Below are positions 27,035-36,516 of a stretch of 64,000 nucleotides of DNA, one piece after another (positions within the stretch are counted from its first letter, which is position 1; each line of letters opens with the position of its first letter). A model generated the notes under the pieces. It saw nothing but the letters and a program-made list of their open reading frames with translations, was not told the origin of the DNA and did not search any database. Both the position numbers and the translations under genes were made by a program. The stretch covers positions 62,001-126,000 of the forward strand of contig NZ_RJJR01000014.1 of the NCBI RefSeq assembly GCF_003721595.1. Direction: 5' to 3'. This DNA comes from Hanamia caeni (GTDB lineage: Bacteria; Bacteroidota; Bacteroidia; Chitinophagales; Chitinophagaceae).

Positions 27035-27979
27035 TTATGAAGGCTTTTGCAGCGTGGCCTGTAGCAATGCGCCCCTGCCGAACTTTTGTAATACAAAATC
27101 CAATACGGTAAAAACAAATAGTGAAAAGGAAGATTTAAGCGTAAACCTATTTATTAACCACTGCGGCATTTTATGGTCAACAAGATAATTGTGAATTGAA
27201 TAAACCCAATTGACAGGGCTAACGATCGTGGTAAGATCTTTTACGTCGTAACCCACGTCCCTTGCTAACTTTGAAAGTGAGTTACGGTTAAATAAATTAA
27301 AATGCCGTGGAAAATGATAACCGCCCCAATGTCCGCTCTTAAACCAATTAAAATCAATCGAGCCAGTGTTATCTGTAACTATTATCAATTGTCCGCCTTC
27401 GCGAAGGAGGCCGAAAACAGTTTCCAATACCTGGGGAGGGTCTTCCAAATGTTCAATGGTTTGTATCATGAAAACCATATCATAACTATGTTGAGGAAGA
27501 TTGACATCCTGCACTCTTCCCAAATGAACATCCAATCCCGCTCTTGTGGCAGCTTTGACGGCTTTCTGGTCCAAATCAACTCCCTCTAATTTCCACGTTT
27601 TATTTCCGTACTGGCGCAACAGTCCCAGATGAAACCCATCCCCGCAACCTACATCCAGGATACGTGCATTATCTTTTAAATGCCTGCACCGTTTTAAAGA
27701 GCGCCTGGCTTCCAGGCGGCATCTCACATTGTAAACAAAACCAAACTCTTTTTTTGAAAAGTCAAAAGCATGATAGGTAGGCGGATAAATGGTTTCAAAT
27801 TCAGAAGCAGCGGGCCGCGGATCAAGATATACGAGATTACAGGAATTGCACTGCATGGCAAAAAATGTATCCGCACTGGTGTGGTATTCAAAATCTTCAC
27901 CTTTGCCGATAAGGGAAGCGTTTGTACTTCCGCATACGCAACAATCTACATTGTTTAATCTTAATTTTTTGTTTTCCAT
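27035..27979 (-). CDS. Class I SAM-dependent methyltransferase with N-terminal Cys-rich module
   Basis: A 314-residue protein. The N-terminus has CCVCGS (about residues 13-18) and CNSCNLVYLDPRP (about 44-56), a zinc-ribbon-like module found in many glycan-associated methyltransferases. The Methyltransf_12/23 domain follows with ARILDVGCGDGFHL (SAM motif I), LEGVDLDQKAV (motif II) and MIQTIEHLEDPP. The C-terminal part has a hydrophobic patch. It is the upstream partner of the FAD oxidoreductase on the same strand. The acceptor is unknown; a lipid or sugar is likely. Confidence 0.85.
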   Translation of the reverse strand: MENKKLRLNNVDCCVCGSTNASLIGKGEDFEYHTSADTFFAMQCNSCNLVYLDPRPAASEFETIYPPTYHAFDFSKKEFGFVYNVRCRLEARRSLKRCRHLKDNARILDVGCGDGFHLGLLRQYGNKTWKLEGVDLDQKAVKAATRAGLDVHLGRVQDVNLPQHSYDMVFMIQTIEHLEDPPQVLETVFGLLREGGQLIIVTDNTGSIDFNWFKSGHWGGYHFPRHFNLFNRNSLSKLARDVGYDVKDLTTIVSPVNWVYSIHNYLVDHKMPQWLINRFTLKSSFSLFVFTVLDFVLQKFGRGALLQATLQKPS

Positions 27980-28273
27980 CAGGGGGCTCTTATTTGCTTC
28001 TACAATAGATAAAGCGGCTTTACAAAAAATAATAGATTAAATAATTGAATGCTTACTGTAGCTGGGCATTCTACGGTGTTTTCGAAGGAATGAAGGTATT
28101 TTATAAAGATACAATTAAATTCAACGCAGGATAAAAATGTCTTCAGTTTTTTTAGGAAATTTTCGAATTAAGAATTCGGCACAAAAGAAACGAAAGCTAC
28201 TATTTGTTTCCATGTAGCTTTCCTTTCTTCTTTAGCACTGGTTTTGGCTATAGTGCGGCTAAATAAATAAAAA

Positions 28274-29509
28274 TTATTTTCCAATCCTGTACAATCTTCC
28301 ATCGTCAGTGACGGCGTATAAAGCGCCATCTTTGCCTTGTGTAATATCGCGGAATCTTTGTGACTGATCACTCAGCAATCTTTCTTCACCAATCACCTTA
28401 TTATCCTTTATCACCAGCCTGTCTATGTGCTGGCCGCTCAGTGAAGCCACAAATAAGTTGTTTTTCCATTCCGGAATGGCATCACTGCTGCAGAAGGTAA
28501 TTCCACTTGGCGAAATCACCGGGTCCCAATAATAAACTGGTTGTTCCATGCCCTCTTTTTGCTGAATACCATCGCCGATTTTTGGTCCGGCGTATTCAAT
28601 ACCGTAGGTAATAATTGGCCAGCCATAATTTTTTCCGGGTTGAATCAGGTTAATTTCATCGCCGCCACGTGGGCCAAATTCAGCTTCCCATAAATCTCCG
28701 GTAGCGGGGTTAATGGCCAGTCCCTGCACGTTTCTGTGACCGTAAGAGTAAAGCTCGGGCCTTGCATCTTTTTGATTTTCGAACGGATTGTCGGGAGCCG
28801 CTTTACCAGCGGTGGTAATGCGGATTACCTTTCCGAGCGATGAATTAAGATATTGCGCCTGCGGCCTTGTTTCCAAATCAGACCTTTCGCCGGTGCTGAA
28901 AATGATATTGCCGGTTTTATCAAAAAGAATCCTGCCGCCATAATGGAGCGTGCTGTTGTGCGCCGGCGTAGCCCGATAAATTACGGTTGCATTTTGAATA
29001 CTCTTTTCATCATCGGCTAATTTTCCTTTAGCAACTGCAGTAAGATTGGCGTTGGGCTGCTTTTCTGAAAATACCCAGTACACCATGCGGTTATTGCTGA
29101 AATCCGGATCGGTAGTAATTCCTAATAATCCTCCTTGTCCGCCGTCGTTCACTTTGGGAATGCCGGTAATTGGCTCGCCCAAAGTGCCGTCCGCAGAAGC
29201 TATGCGAATATCTCCTGATTTCTCTGTTATCAAAAATCTTCCATCAGGAAGGCTGGTAATTCCCCAGGGCCGCTTTAAATCTTTTGTCAAAATCTTCACC
29301 TGGAACGGGGTAGTGGTTTTCACGCCTTGTATCCGCGTTTGCCCTTCAAATGCGGGTTTATAATCCGTATTAGCGGCTTTTGTTTCCACGGGTGGATAGG
29401 TGGAATCTGAATTAACTTGTTGTGCTTGCGCATTACCGTTTGTCGGCGATTTGCACGATAACAAAATGATTGTGATGATGGTGGCGATGCCGGTCAATTT
29501 TGTATGCAT
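28274..29509 (-). CDS. PQQ-dependent sugar dehydrogenase (aldose dehydrogenase, YliI-like), lipoprotein
   Basis: A 411-residue envelope lipoprotein (lipobox IILLSC near residue 19) with a six-bladed GSDH propeller. Landmark stretches are LKRPWGITSLPDGRFLITEK, GGQGGLLGITTDPDF, LHYGGRILFDKTGNIIFSTG, YSYGHRNVQGLAINP and EAEFGPRGGDEINLI. Relatives oxidise aldose sugars in the periplasm with PQQ as cofactor. It is monocistronic, with 294 bp to the next gene downstream. No PQQ synthesis genes are in the window, so PQQ may be taken up or made elsewhere. It is distinct from the GSDH domain of the ThuA fusion. Confidence 0.9.
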   Translation of the reverse strand: MHTKLTGIATIITIILLSCKSPTNGNAQAQQVNSDSTYPPVETKAANTDYKPAFEGQTRIQGVKTTTPFQVKILTKDLKRPWGITSLPDGRFLITEKSGDIRIASADGTLGEPITGIPKVNDGGQGGLLGITTDPDFSNNRMVYWVFSEKQPNANLTAVAKGKLADDEKSIQNATVIYRATPAHNSTLHYGGRILFDKTGNIIFSTGERSDLETRPQAQYLNSSLGKVIRITTAGKAAPDNPFENQKDARPELYSYGHRNVQGLAINPATGDLWEAEFGPRGGDEINLIQPGKNYGWPIITYGIEYAGPKIGDGIQQKEGMEQPVYYWDPVISPSGITFCSSDAIPEWKNNLFVASLSGQHIDRLVIKDNKVIGEERLLSDQSQRFRDITQGKDGALYAVTDDGRLYRIGK

Positions 29510-29725
29510 ACGAAATAATTTTTTTAGTTAAGATTTAAGATAAGTATTATTTTTCATGAACAGCAAATGAAAGTTGTATTTAACAGGAATCTTGTGTAAA
29601 TGCTCTGCTTCACGTTATTTTGTATAATCTTTTAAGAAAAATATCTTTAGAGAATTGATTGTAGCTTCATTTGTAGCGTTACTATTTTGTTTTTATTTGA
29701 AGTTAAATTTTTTAAGAAAATAATC

Positions 29726-30487
29726 ATGAATTTTAAAGAAAAAGTTGTTATAGTAACAGGCGCGGGCCAGGGAATTGGATTTGAAATTTGCCGGAGACTT
29801 GCAAAGGAAGGTGCACATGTTGTTTTGAATGATGTTGATGAAAATCTTTGTCTGCCGGCTGCAAAGCGCATTGATGAACAAGCGGATGGCAGTTGCATTC
29901 CATTTGCAGGCGATGCGGGTGATGTGGAATTTATACAGTCGCTGGTTGATGAAACGGCAGATAGATTTGGTAAAATTGACATAGTGATTGCCAATGCGGG
30001 CATTACGATATTCGGAGATTTTTTTACCTATTCTCCGGAGTCTTTTTCAAGAGTAATGGATGTGAATTTGAAAGGCTCTTTTTTTCTGGCACAAGCCTCG
30101 GCTAAACAAATGAGAAAGCAATCTTCCGGAGGATCGTTACTGTTTACTTCATCCGTTACCGGCCACCAGGCGCACAAAGACCTTGCAGCTTATGGCATGA
30201 CGAAAGCAGCGCTTGAGATGCTGGCGAAAAATTTGGTAATTGAAATTTCAAAATATAAAATCAATGTGAATGCTATTGCGCCCGGCGCTACTTTAACGGA
30301 ACGGACTTTGAGCGACGCCAATTACGATAAAATCTGGTCTGAACTAACGCCAATGGGAAGGCCCGCATCAGTAACCGATGTCGCAAACGTAGCGCTGTTC
30401 CTTGTTTCTGACGAAGCAAAACATATCACGGGCCAGACGTTGATTGTTGATGGCGGCTGGACATGCATTAGCCCATCGCCGTTTTAA
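29726..30487 (+). CDS. Short-chain dehydrogenase/reductase
   Basis: From ATG at 29726 the protein has 253 residues and starts like classical SDRs (MNFKEKVVIVTGAGQGIG). An earlier in-frame start at 29687 would add 13 unrelated residues. Motifs are TGxxxGIG, NAG in VIANAGITIFG, and the catalytic set Ser143, Tyr156 and Lys160. The C-terminus has ITGQTLIVDGGWTC. It resembles glucose 1-dehydrogenase and 3-oxoacyl-ACP reductase relatives. Its neighbours give no pathway, so the substrate stays open. Confidence 0.9.
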   Translation: MNFKEKVVIVTGAGQGIGFEICRRLAKEGAHVVLNDVDENLCLPAAKRIDEQADGSCIPFAGDAGDVEFIQSLVDETADRFGKIDIVIANAGITIFGDFFTYSPESFSRVMDVNLKGSFFLAQASAKQMRKQSSGGSLLFTSSVTGHQAHKDLAAYGMTKAALEMLAKNLVIEISKYKINVNAIAPGATLTERTLSDANYDKIWSELTPMGRPASVTDVANVALFLVSDEAKHITGQTLIVDGGWTCISPSPF

Positions 30488-30611
30488 ACACTTTCCGAAA
30501 AAAATTGAATTAGTTTAATTTTTGAATAAAAGGATTTTGTAACAAAAAATTAAATTTTACCTTCTATGTTGAGGTAGTTGCTATCGTACACCTATCAGAA
30601 TGTTACAGAAT

Positions 30612-31325
30612 TTATAGATTATTTTTTAAAACCTCCCATACGTTTTCTGCAACAATCTTATGGCCTTCTGCGGTGGGATGAATACCGTCACGCTGATTCA
30701 ATTTCGGATCGCCGCCAACGCCTTTTAGTAAAAATGGAATAAGCTCAATTTTATTTTTGGATGCAAGTTGCGGATATATTTTTCGAAATTGAGTGGTGTA
30801 ATCCTGGCCCATGTTGGGCGGTATCTGGATACCTTCAAGGATAATTTTTGAGCCAGGATATTTTGCTTTTACTTTATCAATAATCGATTGCAGGTTTTTT
30901 TCAGTTACGGATAATGGAATTCCGCGCAGCCCGTCATTTCCTCCCAGCTCAAGAACAAAAATATCAACCGGCTGTTTTAATATCCAGTCAACACGGCTGT
31001 TGCCGTCGGATGTAGTTTCGCCGCTTACGCCCGCATTTATCACTTTATAATTCAAATGCAAAGAATCTATTTTGTCCTGTATCAGCGCCGGATAAGCTTC
31101 CGAAGGATCTACGCCATAACCTGCAGTAAGACTATTGCCAAAAAATAAAATCGTTTTCTTTTGAGCGGAAGAATCAGCGGCATTATTCTTTACCTCTTCC
31201 TGAATATGCTGCGCGGTATCTTTGGAATTATTATTACAGGAAAGGAGAGTGAAAACCAAAGTAGCCAGGAAATAAATATTGGCGCTTTCCATTAATCTTT
31301 TGGTAATATTTTTATAACTCTTCAT
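30612..31325 (-). CDS. TesA-like SGNH arylesterase/lysophospholipase, lipoprotein
   Basis: A 237-residue GDSL hydrolase of the TesA/EstA type. The N-terminus is a long lipoprotein signal ending TLLSC (near residue 29), preceded by a basic start. Block I is ILFFGNSLTAGYGVDPSEAY, block III LELGGNDGLRG and block V RDGIHPTAEGHK. It is divergently transcribed from a YbbA-like ATPase and YbbP-like permease. The same three-gene layout is known around E. coli tesA, which strengthens the assignment. It likely acts on thioesters or lysophospholipids in the periplasm. Confidence 0.88.
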   Translation of the reverse strand: MKSYKNITKRLMESANIYFLATLVFTLLSCNNNSKDTAQHIQEEVKNNAADSSAQKKTILFFGNSLTAGYGVDPSEAYPALIQDKIDSLHLNYKVINAGVSGETTSDGNSRVDWILKQPVDIFVLELGGNDGLRGIPLSVTEKNLQSIIDKVKAKYPGSKIILEGIQIPPNMGQDYTTQFRKIYPQLASKNKIELIPFLLKGVGGDPKLNQRDGIHPTAEGHKIVAENVWEVLKNNL

Positions 31326-31380
31326 CCCGTTACAGATTGTATAATTTTTTAAATACTTTCATTTGTAATTTCAACTTGCA

Positions 31381-31388
31381 CAAAGATA
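31381..31388 (-). promoter_or_regulatory. Bacteroidota -7 promoter box for the TesA-like gene
   Basis: On the minus strand TATCTTTG matches TAnnTTTG exactly and is followed by TGCAAG. It lies 55 nt upstream of the TesA-like start codon. No clear -33 TTG is visible at the usual spacing. Confidence 0.45.
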
Positions 31389-31488
31389 CCCTGCTGTATT
31401 TTTAAAGTTGTTTTAAAATAATCAGTGATGATTGAAAAAATTCATTGCTCTTACTGGCCTCATCTGAAGTAATTTGAAAAATAACAAA

Positions 31489-32190
31489 ATGCAGACGATT
31501 CTTTCTCTTCAACATGTAAGCAAAAATTATAAAAGCGGCGGCAACCTTTTGACCGTTTTGGATGATATTTCTTTTTCTGTAGAGGCAGGCGCTTCAATGG
31601 CTATTGTAGGCCCGTCGGGGAGTGGTAAGACAACCTTGCTTGGTTTATGTGCCGGCCTTGACCAGCCAACTTCCGGAAGTGTGGAGCTTCAACAAAATCA
31701 CCTGGAAAATCTGAATGAAGACCAACTGGCCTCCATAAGAAACCGCTATGTTGGCTTTATCTTTCAGAATTTTCAATTAATGCCTTCTTTAACAGCGATT
31801 GAAAATGTAATGGTTCCTTTAGAGCTTCGGGGCGAAAAAAAAGTGCGGGCAAGAGCAATGGAATTTTTGGACAAGGTGGGCCTTTCAAAAAGAAGCCATC
31901 ATTATCCTGCACAATTGAGTGGCGGCGAGCAACAGCGCATTGCTATTGCGCGTGCATTTTCCAATCGCCCTTCTATTTTATTTGCAGATGAACCTACCGG
32001 AAATCTGGACGCAGAAACCAGTGATAAAATCGTTGATCTTATTTTTGGTCTAAACCGCGAAGCCGGAACTACGTTGATTTTGGTAACGCACAATGATGAA
32101 CTGGCGGCACTTACGCAACGCATCATCCATTTAAAAGGTGGCAAAATTTTTTCTGATGAACTTACCAAAAAAATGAACTCATTCAAATGA
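31489..32190 (+). CDS. ABC transporter ATPase, YbbA/LolD-like
   Basis: From ATG at 31489 the protein has 233 residues; a TTG five codons earlier is not needed. The Walker A is GPSGSGKTTLLGL, the Q-loop is FIFQNFQLMPSLTAIENV, the signature is LSGGEQQRIAIARA and the Walker B is ILFADEPTGNLD. This LolD/MacB subgroup powers FtsX-type permeases. The permease gene begins 84 nt downstream, after a 60-bp GC-rich hairpin element. Together with the divergent TesA-like gene it forms the ybbA-ybbP arrangement. Confidence 0.92.
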   Translation: MQTILSLQHVSKNYKSGGNLLTVLDDISFSVEAGASMAIVGPSGSGKTTLLGLCAGLDQPTSGSVELQQNHLENLNEDQLASIRNRYVGFIFQNFQLMPSLTAIENVMVPLELRGEKKVRARAMEFLDKVGLSKRSHHYPAQLSGGEQQRIAIARAFSNRPSILFADEPTGNLDAETSDKIVDLIFGLNREAGTTLILVTHNDELAALTQRIIHLKGGKIFSDELTKKMNSFK

Positions 32191-32192
32191 TG

Positions 32193-32252
32193 GTAGGGTG
32201 CGGGTTCACCCCTGCCCAAAAGGGTTAGGGCAACCGCAAGGGTGGCCCCTAC
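32193..32252. repeat. 60-bp GC-rich double-hairpin element, REP-like
   Basis: The unit starts GTAGGGTGCGGG and ends GGGTGGCCCCTAC, so its ends are inverted copies of GTAGGG. Two imperfect hairpins can form inside (around 32196-32217 and 32228-32249). Read on the minus strand the right half is GTAGGGGCCACCCTTGCGG, very like a motif I know from REP-type elements in many bacterial genomes. It is far more GC-rich than its surroundings and sits 2 nt after the ATPase stop, inside the ATPase-permease operon. No second copy is in the window. Confidence 0.65.
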
Positions 32253-32274
32253 ATTGAACGATTAAAATGAATAA

Positions 32275-34869
32275 ATGCAGGAACAATCACTAAATAAGTC
32301 TACCTCGCCGGTAGGCAGGCAAATAACCCGAAATCCTGACTCGCTTCATTTCCGCTGGCTGTTGCAAATGGCATGGCGCGACAGTCGCAGAAACCGTTCA
32401 AGACTGTTCCTTTTTATCTCTTCTATCATCTTAGGAATTGCTGCCCTGGTAGCCATCTATTCGTTGGGAAATAATTTAAGTAACGAAGTCAACAACCAGG
32501 CAGCAGCCTTGCTGGGCGCTGATTTGGAGATTTCAGGTAACCAGCCGGCACCGCAAAATATTCAAGGCCTTTTGGACTCGCTGGGAGGCTCACAATCTGA
32601 ACAAAGAAATTTTGCTTCCATGATTTTGTTTCCCAAAAACAACGGAACAAGATTGGTGCAGGTGCGTGCGCTCAGCGGACAATTTCCTTATTATGGATCT
32701 TTGGAAACCGAACCTGTTTCTGCCGGCAATTCATTTAGAAACCAGCAACAGGCCCTGGTGGATGAAACGCTGATGTTACAGTTCAATGCTAAAGTAGGCG
32801 ATTCCATAAAAGTAGGTGAAGTGACTTTTGCCATTGCAGGTAAATTATTGAACGCTCCCGGGCAAACCGGTTTTTCTTCGTCCATTGCGCCGGTTGTTTA
32901 TATTCCATTGCGCTACCTGAAAGCCACCAACCTGATGCAAAAAGGCAGCCGCATCAGTTACCATTATTTTATCAAATTTCCTCATCAGGTAGATGACGAA
33001 AAATTAGTCGGCAAGATAAAACCTACTCTTGAAGAAAGCGATTATAATTACGACACCATTCAAACACAGAAAGAAGATACGGGGCGCTCATTCAGTGACC
33101 TTACTAAGTTTCTATCGTTGGTAGGTTTTATCGCGCTGTTGCTGGGTTGTACGGGCGTTGCGAGCGCTGTGCATGTGTATGTAAAAGAAAAAATAAATTC
33201 CATCGCCATCCTCAGGTGCCTTGGAGTAAGGGCATCGCAGGCATTTATTATTTTTCTTTTGCAGATCGTGTCTGTTGGTTTTATCGGCTCTTTGGTGGGT
33301 GCAGTTTTAGGTGTTGTCGTCCAACAATTTTTGCCTTTTATCCTAAAGGATTTTCTTCCTGTTGCAATTACCACTACCATCTCATGGACCGCCGTTATAC
33401 AGGGAATTATTTTGGGAACAATAATCTCCGTTTTGTTTGCATTACTGCCTTTAATTTCTATCCGGAAAATATCACCATTGCAGGTTCTTCGCGCTTCCTT
33501 TGAACCCATAACCAATAGAAAAGATTTTCTAAAGTGGGGAATCTATCTTCTCATCATTTTATTTGTGTATGGATTTTCATGGATGCAAATTGGTAATGCC
33601 AAAAACGCTTTCTATTTCACGGTGAGCATTGCTGCAGCTTTGGCTATTCTTGCTGCCATTGCACGCTCGCTCACATGGCTGGTTAAAAAATTTTTCCCTT
33701 CTTCATGGAGCTATTTGTGGCGGCAGGGATTGGCCAATTTATACCGGCCCAACAACCAGACTACCATTTTAATTATTGCTATCGGGCTGGGCTCCGCGCT
33801 CATCAGCACTTTGTTTTTTATACAATCTATTTTGCTTACCCGTGTTACGATTGCGGCGGGGGAAAACCAGCCTAATATGGTTTTGTTTGATATTCAAAGC
33901 AGCCAAAAAGAAGGTGTGGCAGGGCTTGTGAAGCAATTTGATATGCCGGTAAAGGAAATGATTCCGATTGTAAATATGCGGCTCGAAAAAGTGAATGGTA
34001 TTTCCGCTTCGGATGTAAAAGAAGATTCTTCGCATCAACTTTCACGGCATCTTTTTTCGAGGGAATACCGTGTCACCTACCGCGATTCGCTAACGTCTAC
34101 AGAAAAAATAACGAAAGGCAAATGGGCCGGAACTGCGCCTGCAAAAGGCCTCCCGTCAATTTCCTTTGAAGAAAATTATGCGGAAAGAAATGGCCTTTCT
34201 CTTGGCGATACGCTTACTTTTAATGTGCAGGGCGTGATGGTGAACACCGTTTTGGGAAGCATGAGAGATATAGACTGGAGCCGCATCCGTACTAATTTTT
34301 TGGTAGTATTTCCGAAAGGGGTTGTTGACGATGCGCCACAATATGAAGTGATATTGACCAAAGTGCCGTCACAGGAAGTGTCTGCAAAATTTCAACAGCA
34401 AATGGTGCAACATTATCCGAATGTGTCCATCATTGATCTCGGATTGATCTTAAATATTTTAAATGCCATCATGGAAAAAATTGGTTTCGTGATCCGTTTT
34501 ATGGGTGGCTTTAGCATCCTCACCGGCATCGTAGTTTTAATATCTTCGGTACTCATCAGCAAATACCAACGTTTGCAGGAAAGCGTGTTGCTGCGCACAC
34601 TCGGCGCCAGCCGCAAACAGATATTTGCCATCACTGCGCTTGAATATTTTTTTCTCGGCACCCTTGCCGCGCTCACCGGAATTATATTAGCGGTTGCCGC
34701 AAGCTGGGCTTTGGCGCATTATTTTTTCGAAACTTCTTTTCATCCTAACCTGGTTCCGGTTTTAATTTTAGGAATAATCGTGTGTGCCTTAACCGTTATA
34801 ACGGGATTAATAAATAGTTTTGGATTATTGAACCGGCCACCGCTGGAAGTGTTGAGGCAGGAGGTGTAA
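32275..34869 (+). CDS. FtsX-type ABC permease, YbbP-like
   Basis: An 864-residue membrane protein with the YbbP layout. An N-terminal anchor helix (about 42-65) and a large periplasmic domain come first, followed by an FtsX block of three helices (about 275-400; LGCTGVASAVHVYVKEKINS). Further helices span about 420-530, a second periplasmic domain follows, and a second FtsX block (about 730-855) ends NRPPLEVLRQEV. It pairs with the ATPase just upstream. The family is thought to move lipids or lipoproteins or act on the envelope; no substrate is shown here. It differs from the four-helix MacB-like permeases elsewhere in the window, which end in SLRSE. Confidence 0.9.
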   Translation: MQEQSLNKSTSPVGRQITRNPDSLHFRWLLQMAWRDSRRNRSRLFLFISSIILGIAALVAIYSLGNNLSNEVNNQAAALLGADLEISGNQPAPQNIQGLLDSLGGSQSEQRNFASMILFPKNNGTRLVQVRALSGQFPYYGSLETEPVSAGNSFRNQQQALVDETLMLQFNAKVGDSIKVGEVTFAIAGKLLNAPGQTGFSSSIAPVVYIPLRYLKATNLMQKGSRISYHYFIKFPHQVDDEKLVGKIKPTLEESDYNYDTIQTQKEDTGRSFSDLTKFLSLVGFIALLLGCTGVASAVHVYVKEKINSIAILRCLGVRASQAFIIFLLQIVSVGFIGSLVGAVLGVVVQQFLPFILKDFLPVAITTTISWTAVIQGIILGTIISVLFALLPLISIRKISPLQVLRASFEPITNRKDFLKWGIYLLIILFVYGFSWMQIGNAKNAFYFTVSIAAALAILAAIARSLTWLVKKFFPSSWSYLWRQGLANLYRPNNQTTILIIAIGLGSALISTLFFIQSILLTRVTIAAGENQPNMVLFDIQSSQKEGVAGLVKQFDMPVKEMIPIVNMRLEKVNGISASDVKEDSSHQLSRHLFSREYRVTYRDSLTSTEKITKGKWAGTAPAKGLPSISFEENYAERNGLSLGDTLTFNVQGVMVNTVLGSMRDIDWSRIRTNFLVVFPKGVVDDAPQYEVILTKVPSQEVSAKFQQQMVQHYPNVSIIDLGLILNILNAIMEKIGFVIRFMGGFSILTGIVVLISSVLISKYQRLQESVLLRTLGASRKQIFAITALEYFFLGTLAALTGIILAVAASWALAHYFFETSFHPNLVPVLILGIIVCALTVITGLINSFGLLNRPPLEVLRQEV

Positions 34870-34874
34870 TAGAA

Positions 34875-34899
34875 GTGACACCTTTTCAAAAGGTGTCAC
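34875..34899. repeat. Perfect 12-bp palindrome between convergent genes
   Basis: GTGACACCTTTT and AAAAGGTGTCAC flank a single C, beginning 6 nt after the YbbP-like stop. There is no U-run after it in either direction, so it is a poor classical terminator, although it may still fold in both transcripts. A dispersed AT-rich element starts 10 nt further on. Confidence 0.6.
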
Positions 34900-34908
34900 C
34901 TCTGGTAT

Positions 34909-34942
34909 AGAAAAAAAATACAAAATTTATTGCTTTACTGTC
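34909..34942 (-). repeat. Dispersed intergenic AT-rich element, copy 6 (reverse)
   Basis: On the minus strand it reads GACAGTAAAGCAATAAAT, spacer, TATTTTTTTTCT. It lies 32 nt downstream of the fucosidase stop and is one of only two copies on the minus strand. Confidence 0.68.
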
Positions 34943-34973
34943 GCTTTACTCTTTAAGAGTTCCGGCAAAAGCA

Positions 34974-36437
34974 TCACTTTGTAAATCTTCCATAGTTCGC
35001 AATTTTTATAACATAGGCGTAAGGCGCTTTTATTTTTTCAGGATCATAAGCAGGCAGCGCCACTTCTACATTTTTGCCTTGCTGTTTCCATTGGAGTTTG
35101 CCTTTAGTTGATAAAAATGTGATGCCAGTGCCTTTGGGCAGTTGTATATTTTTCAAAATCAATTTCCTATCAGCCGGGTATTTGGGGAAAATAGCATACA
35201 GCGAATTGGTTGAAGCATTGTAAGTGTAAAATATTTCTTTCACTGCATAACCCGGATCGGGATCTATTGTGAGCTTCAGCAAGAGATCATTATCTCCTTT
35301 TTTCATTTTATAATCCTGCCTGCCGGCGCTCCATTGTGAAGGCGTTTTCCATCGCTGCGTATTGTAGATAGCTTCAGAATTGATGTTCATCCAATCGCCA
35401 ATCTGCAACAATCTTTCCTGCATAATGGGTGGAATTTTTCCGTGTGCATCAGGGCCAATGTCTAATAAAAAATTTCCACCGCGACTCACCTTATCAATTA
35501 ATTGCAACACCAGCGACTGGGTAGAATTGTAATCCCACGCATCCTCCGCCCTGTTATAACCATAGCTGTGACCCATTCCGCGGCTTTCTTCCCATGCATG
35601 ACCTTCAAAATCCTTGTCAGGCTGATATTCCGGCGTATAAACGCTTCCATGATGAAAGCGGACGCCGCGACCCCATCTGTCAAAAGTTACCACGCTGTTT
35701 TTTACGGGACTTTCATTGTAAACCCATGCAAGGAATTGTTCTGCTTTCCAGGTAGTATCAGGCGCATCCCATCCGCCATCTGTCCAAAAAACATCCGGCT
35801 TGTAAGTAGTAATCAGGTATTTCATTTGCGGCCACGTATGCAATTCTACAAACTCATTTTTATTATTTACCCATAATGGATTATACCATTCGTATAAAGA
35901 ATAATACATGCCCGGATGTACTGACGTTTTGCGGATGGCTTTAAAAAGATCGCCCAGCAAATCCCTGTGAGGGCCTACTACTTCTGCATTCCAGGGGAAA
36001 CCCCAATCCCTGTTCGCTTCTTTGCTGGGCCACAGACAAAACCCGTCATGATGTTTGGAAGTGAGCACCACATATTTTGCGCCTGACTTCTCAATCAGGT
36101 TTGCCCATTCATCAGGATTAAATAAATCGGCTTTAAAATCGCGTGCAAGGTCATAATAGCTGCGGTCGCCAAAATTTTCTTTGTGATATTTAACGGTTGC
36201 TGAATCTCCTTCACGCAAAGCATGCTGGTACCATTCCGAATAAGTTCCTTTTTTTCCATAAGCCGGAACGGAATACACGCCCCAATGGATAAAAATGCCA
36301 AACTTAGCATTGGTGTACCATTCAGGCACTTTTCGCGCGTCGAGAGATTTCCAGTTTGGTTCGTATTGGCCAAACGCATTTACTGAAATAATTAATAAGA
36401 AAGCAGCTAACAAATTTTTAGGCCGGAACATTTTCAT
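34974..36437 (-). CDS. Alpha-L-fucosidase, GH29, secreted
   Basis: A 487-residue secreted glycosidase with a signal peptide (about residues 1-23, ending NAFGQ). The GH29 barrel begins with WYTNAKFGIFIHWGVYSVPA and continues with LTSKHHDGFCLWPSKE. The nucleophile region is PDVFWTDGGWD with Asp220, and later come RGGNFLLDIGPDAHGKI and a C-terminal beta domain. It would release fucose from host, plant or algal glycans in the periplasm. It stands alone, with no fucose catabolic genes nearby. It is bracketed by two copies of the dispersed element, both in the orientation opposite to all other copies. Confidence 0.92.
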   Translation of the reverse strand: MKMFRPKNLLAAFLLIISVNAFGQYEPNWKSLDARKVPEWYTNAKFGIFIHWGVYSVPAYGKKGTYSEWYQHALREGDSATVKYHKENFGDRSYYDLARDFKADLFNPDEWANLIEKSGAKYVVLTSKHHDGFCLWPSKEANRDWGFPWNAEVVGPHRDLLGDLFKAIRKTSVHPGMYYSLYEWYNPLWVNNKNEFVELHTWPQMKYLITTYKPDVFWTDGGWDAPDTTWKAEQFLAWVYNESPVKNSVVTFDRWGRGVRFHHGSVYTPEYQPDKDFEGHAWEESRGMGHSYGYNRAEDAWDYNSTQSLVLQLIDKVSRGGNFLLDIGPDAHGKIPPIMQERLLQIGDWMNINSEAIYNTQRWKTPSQWSAGRQDYKMKKGDNDLLLKLTIDPDPGYAVKEIFYTYNASTNSLYAIFPKYPADRKLILKNIQLPKGTGITFLSTKGKLQWKQQGKNVEVALPAYDPEKIKAPYAYVIKIANYGRFTK

Positions 36438-36516
36438 TACTAAATTTTATTTGAGATTAAATGAAAATTCAAGATAAGTTTTTAACGGGAATTTAAATGC
36501 TTTTAGATTTTTTATT

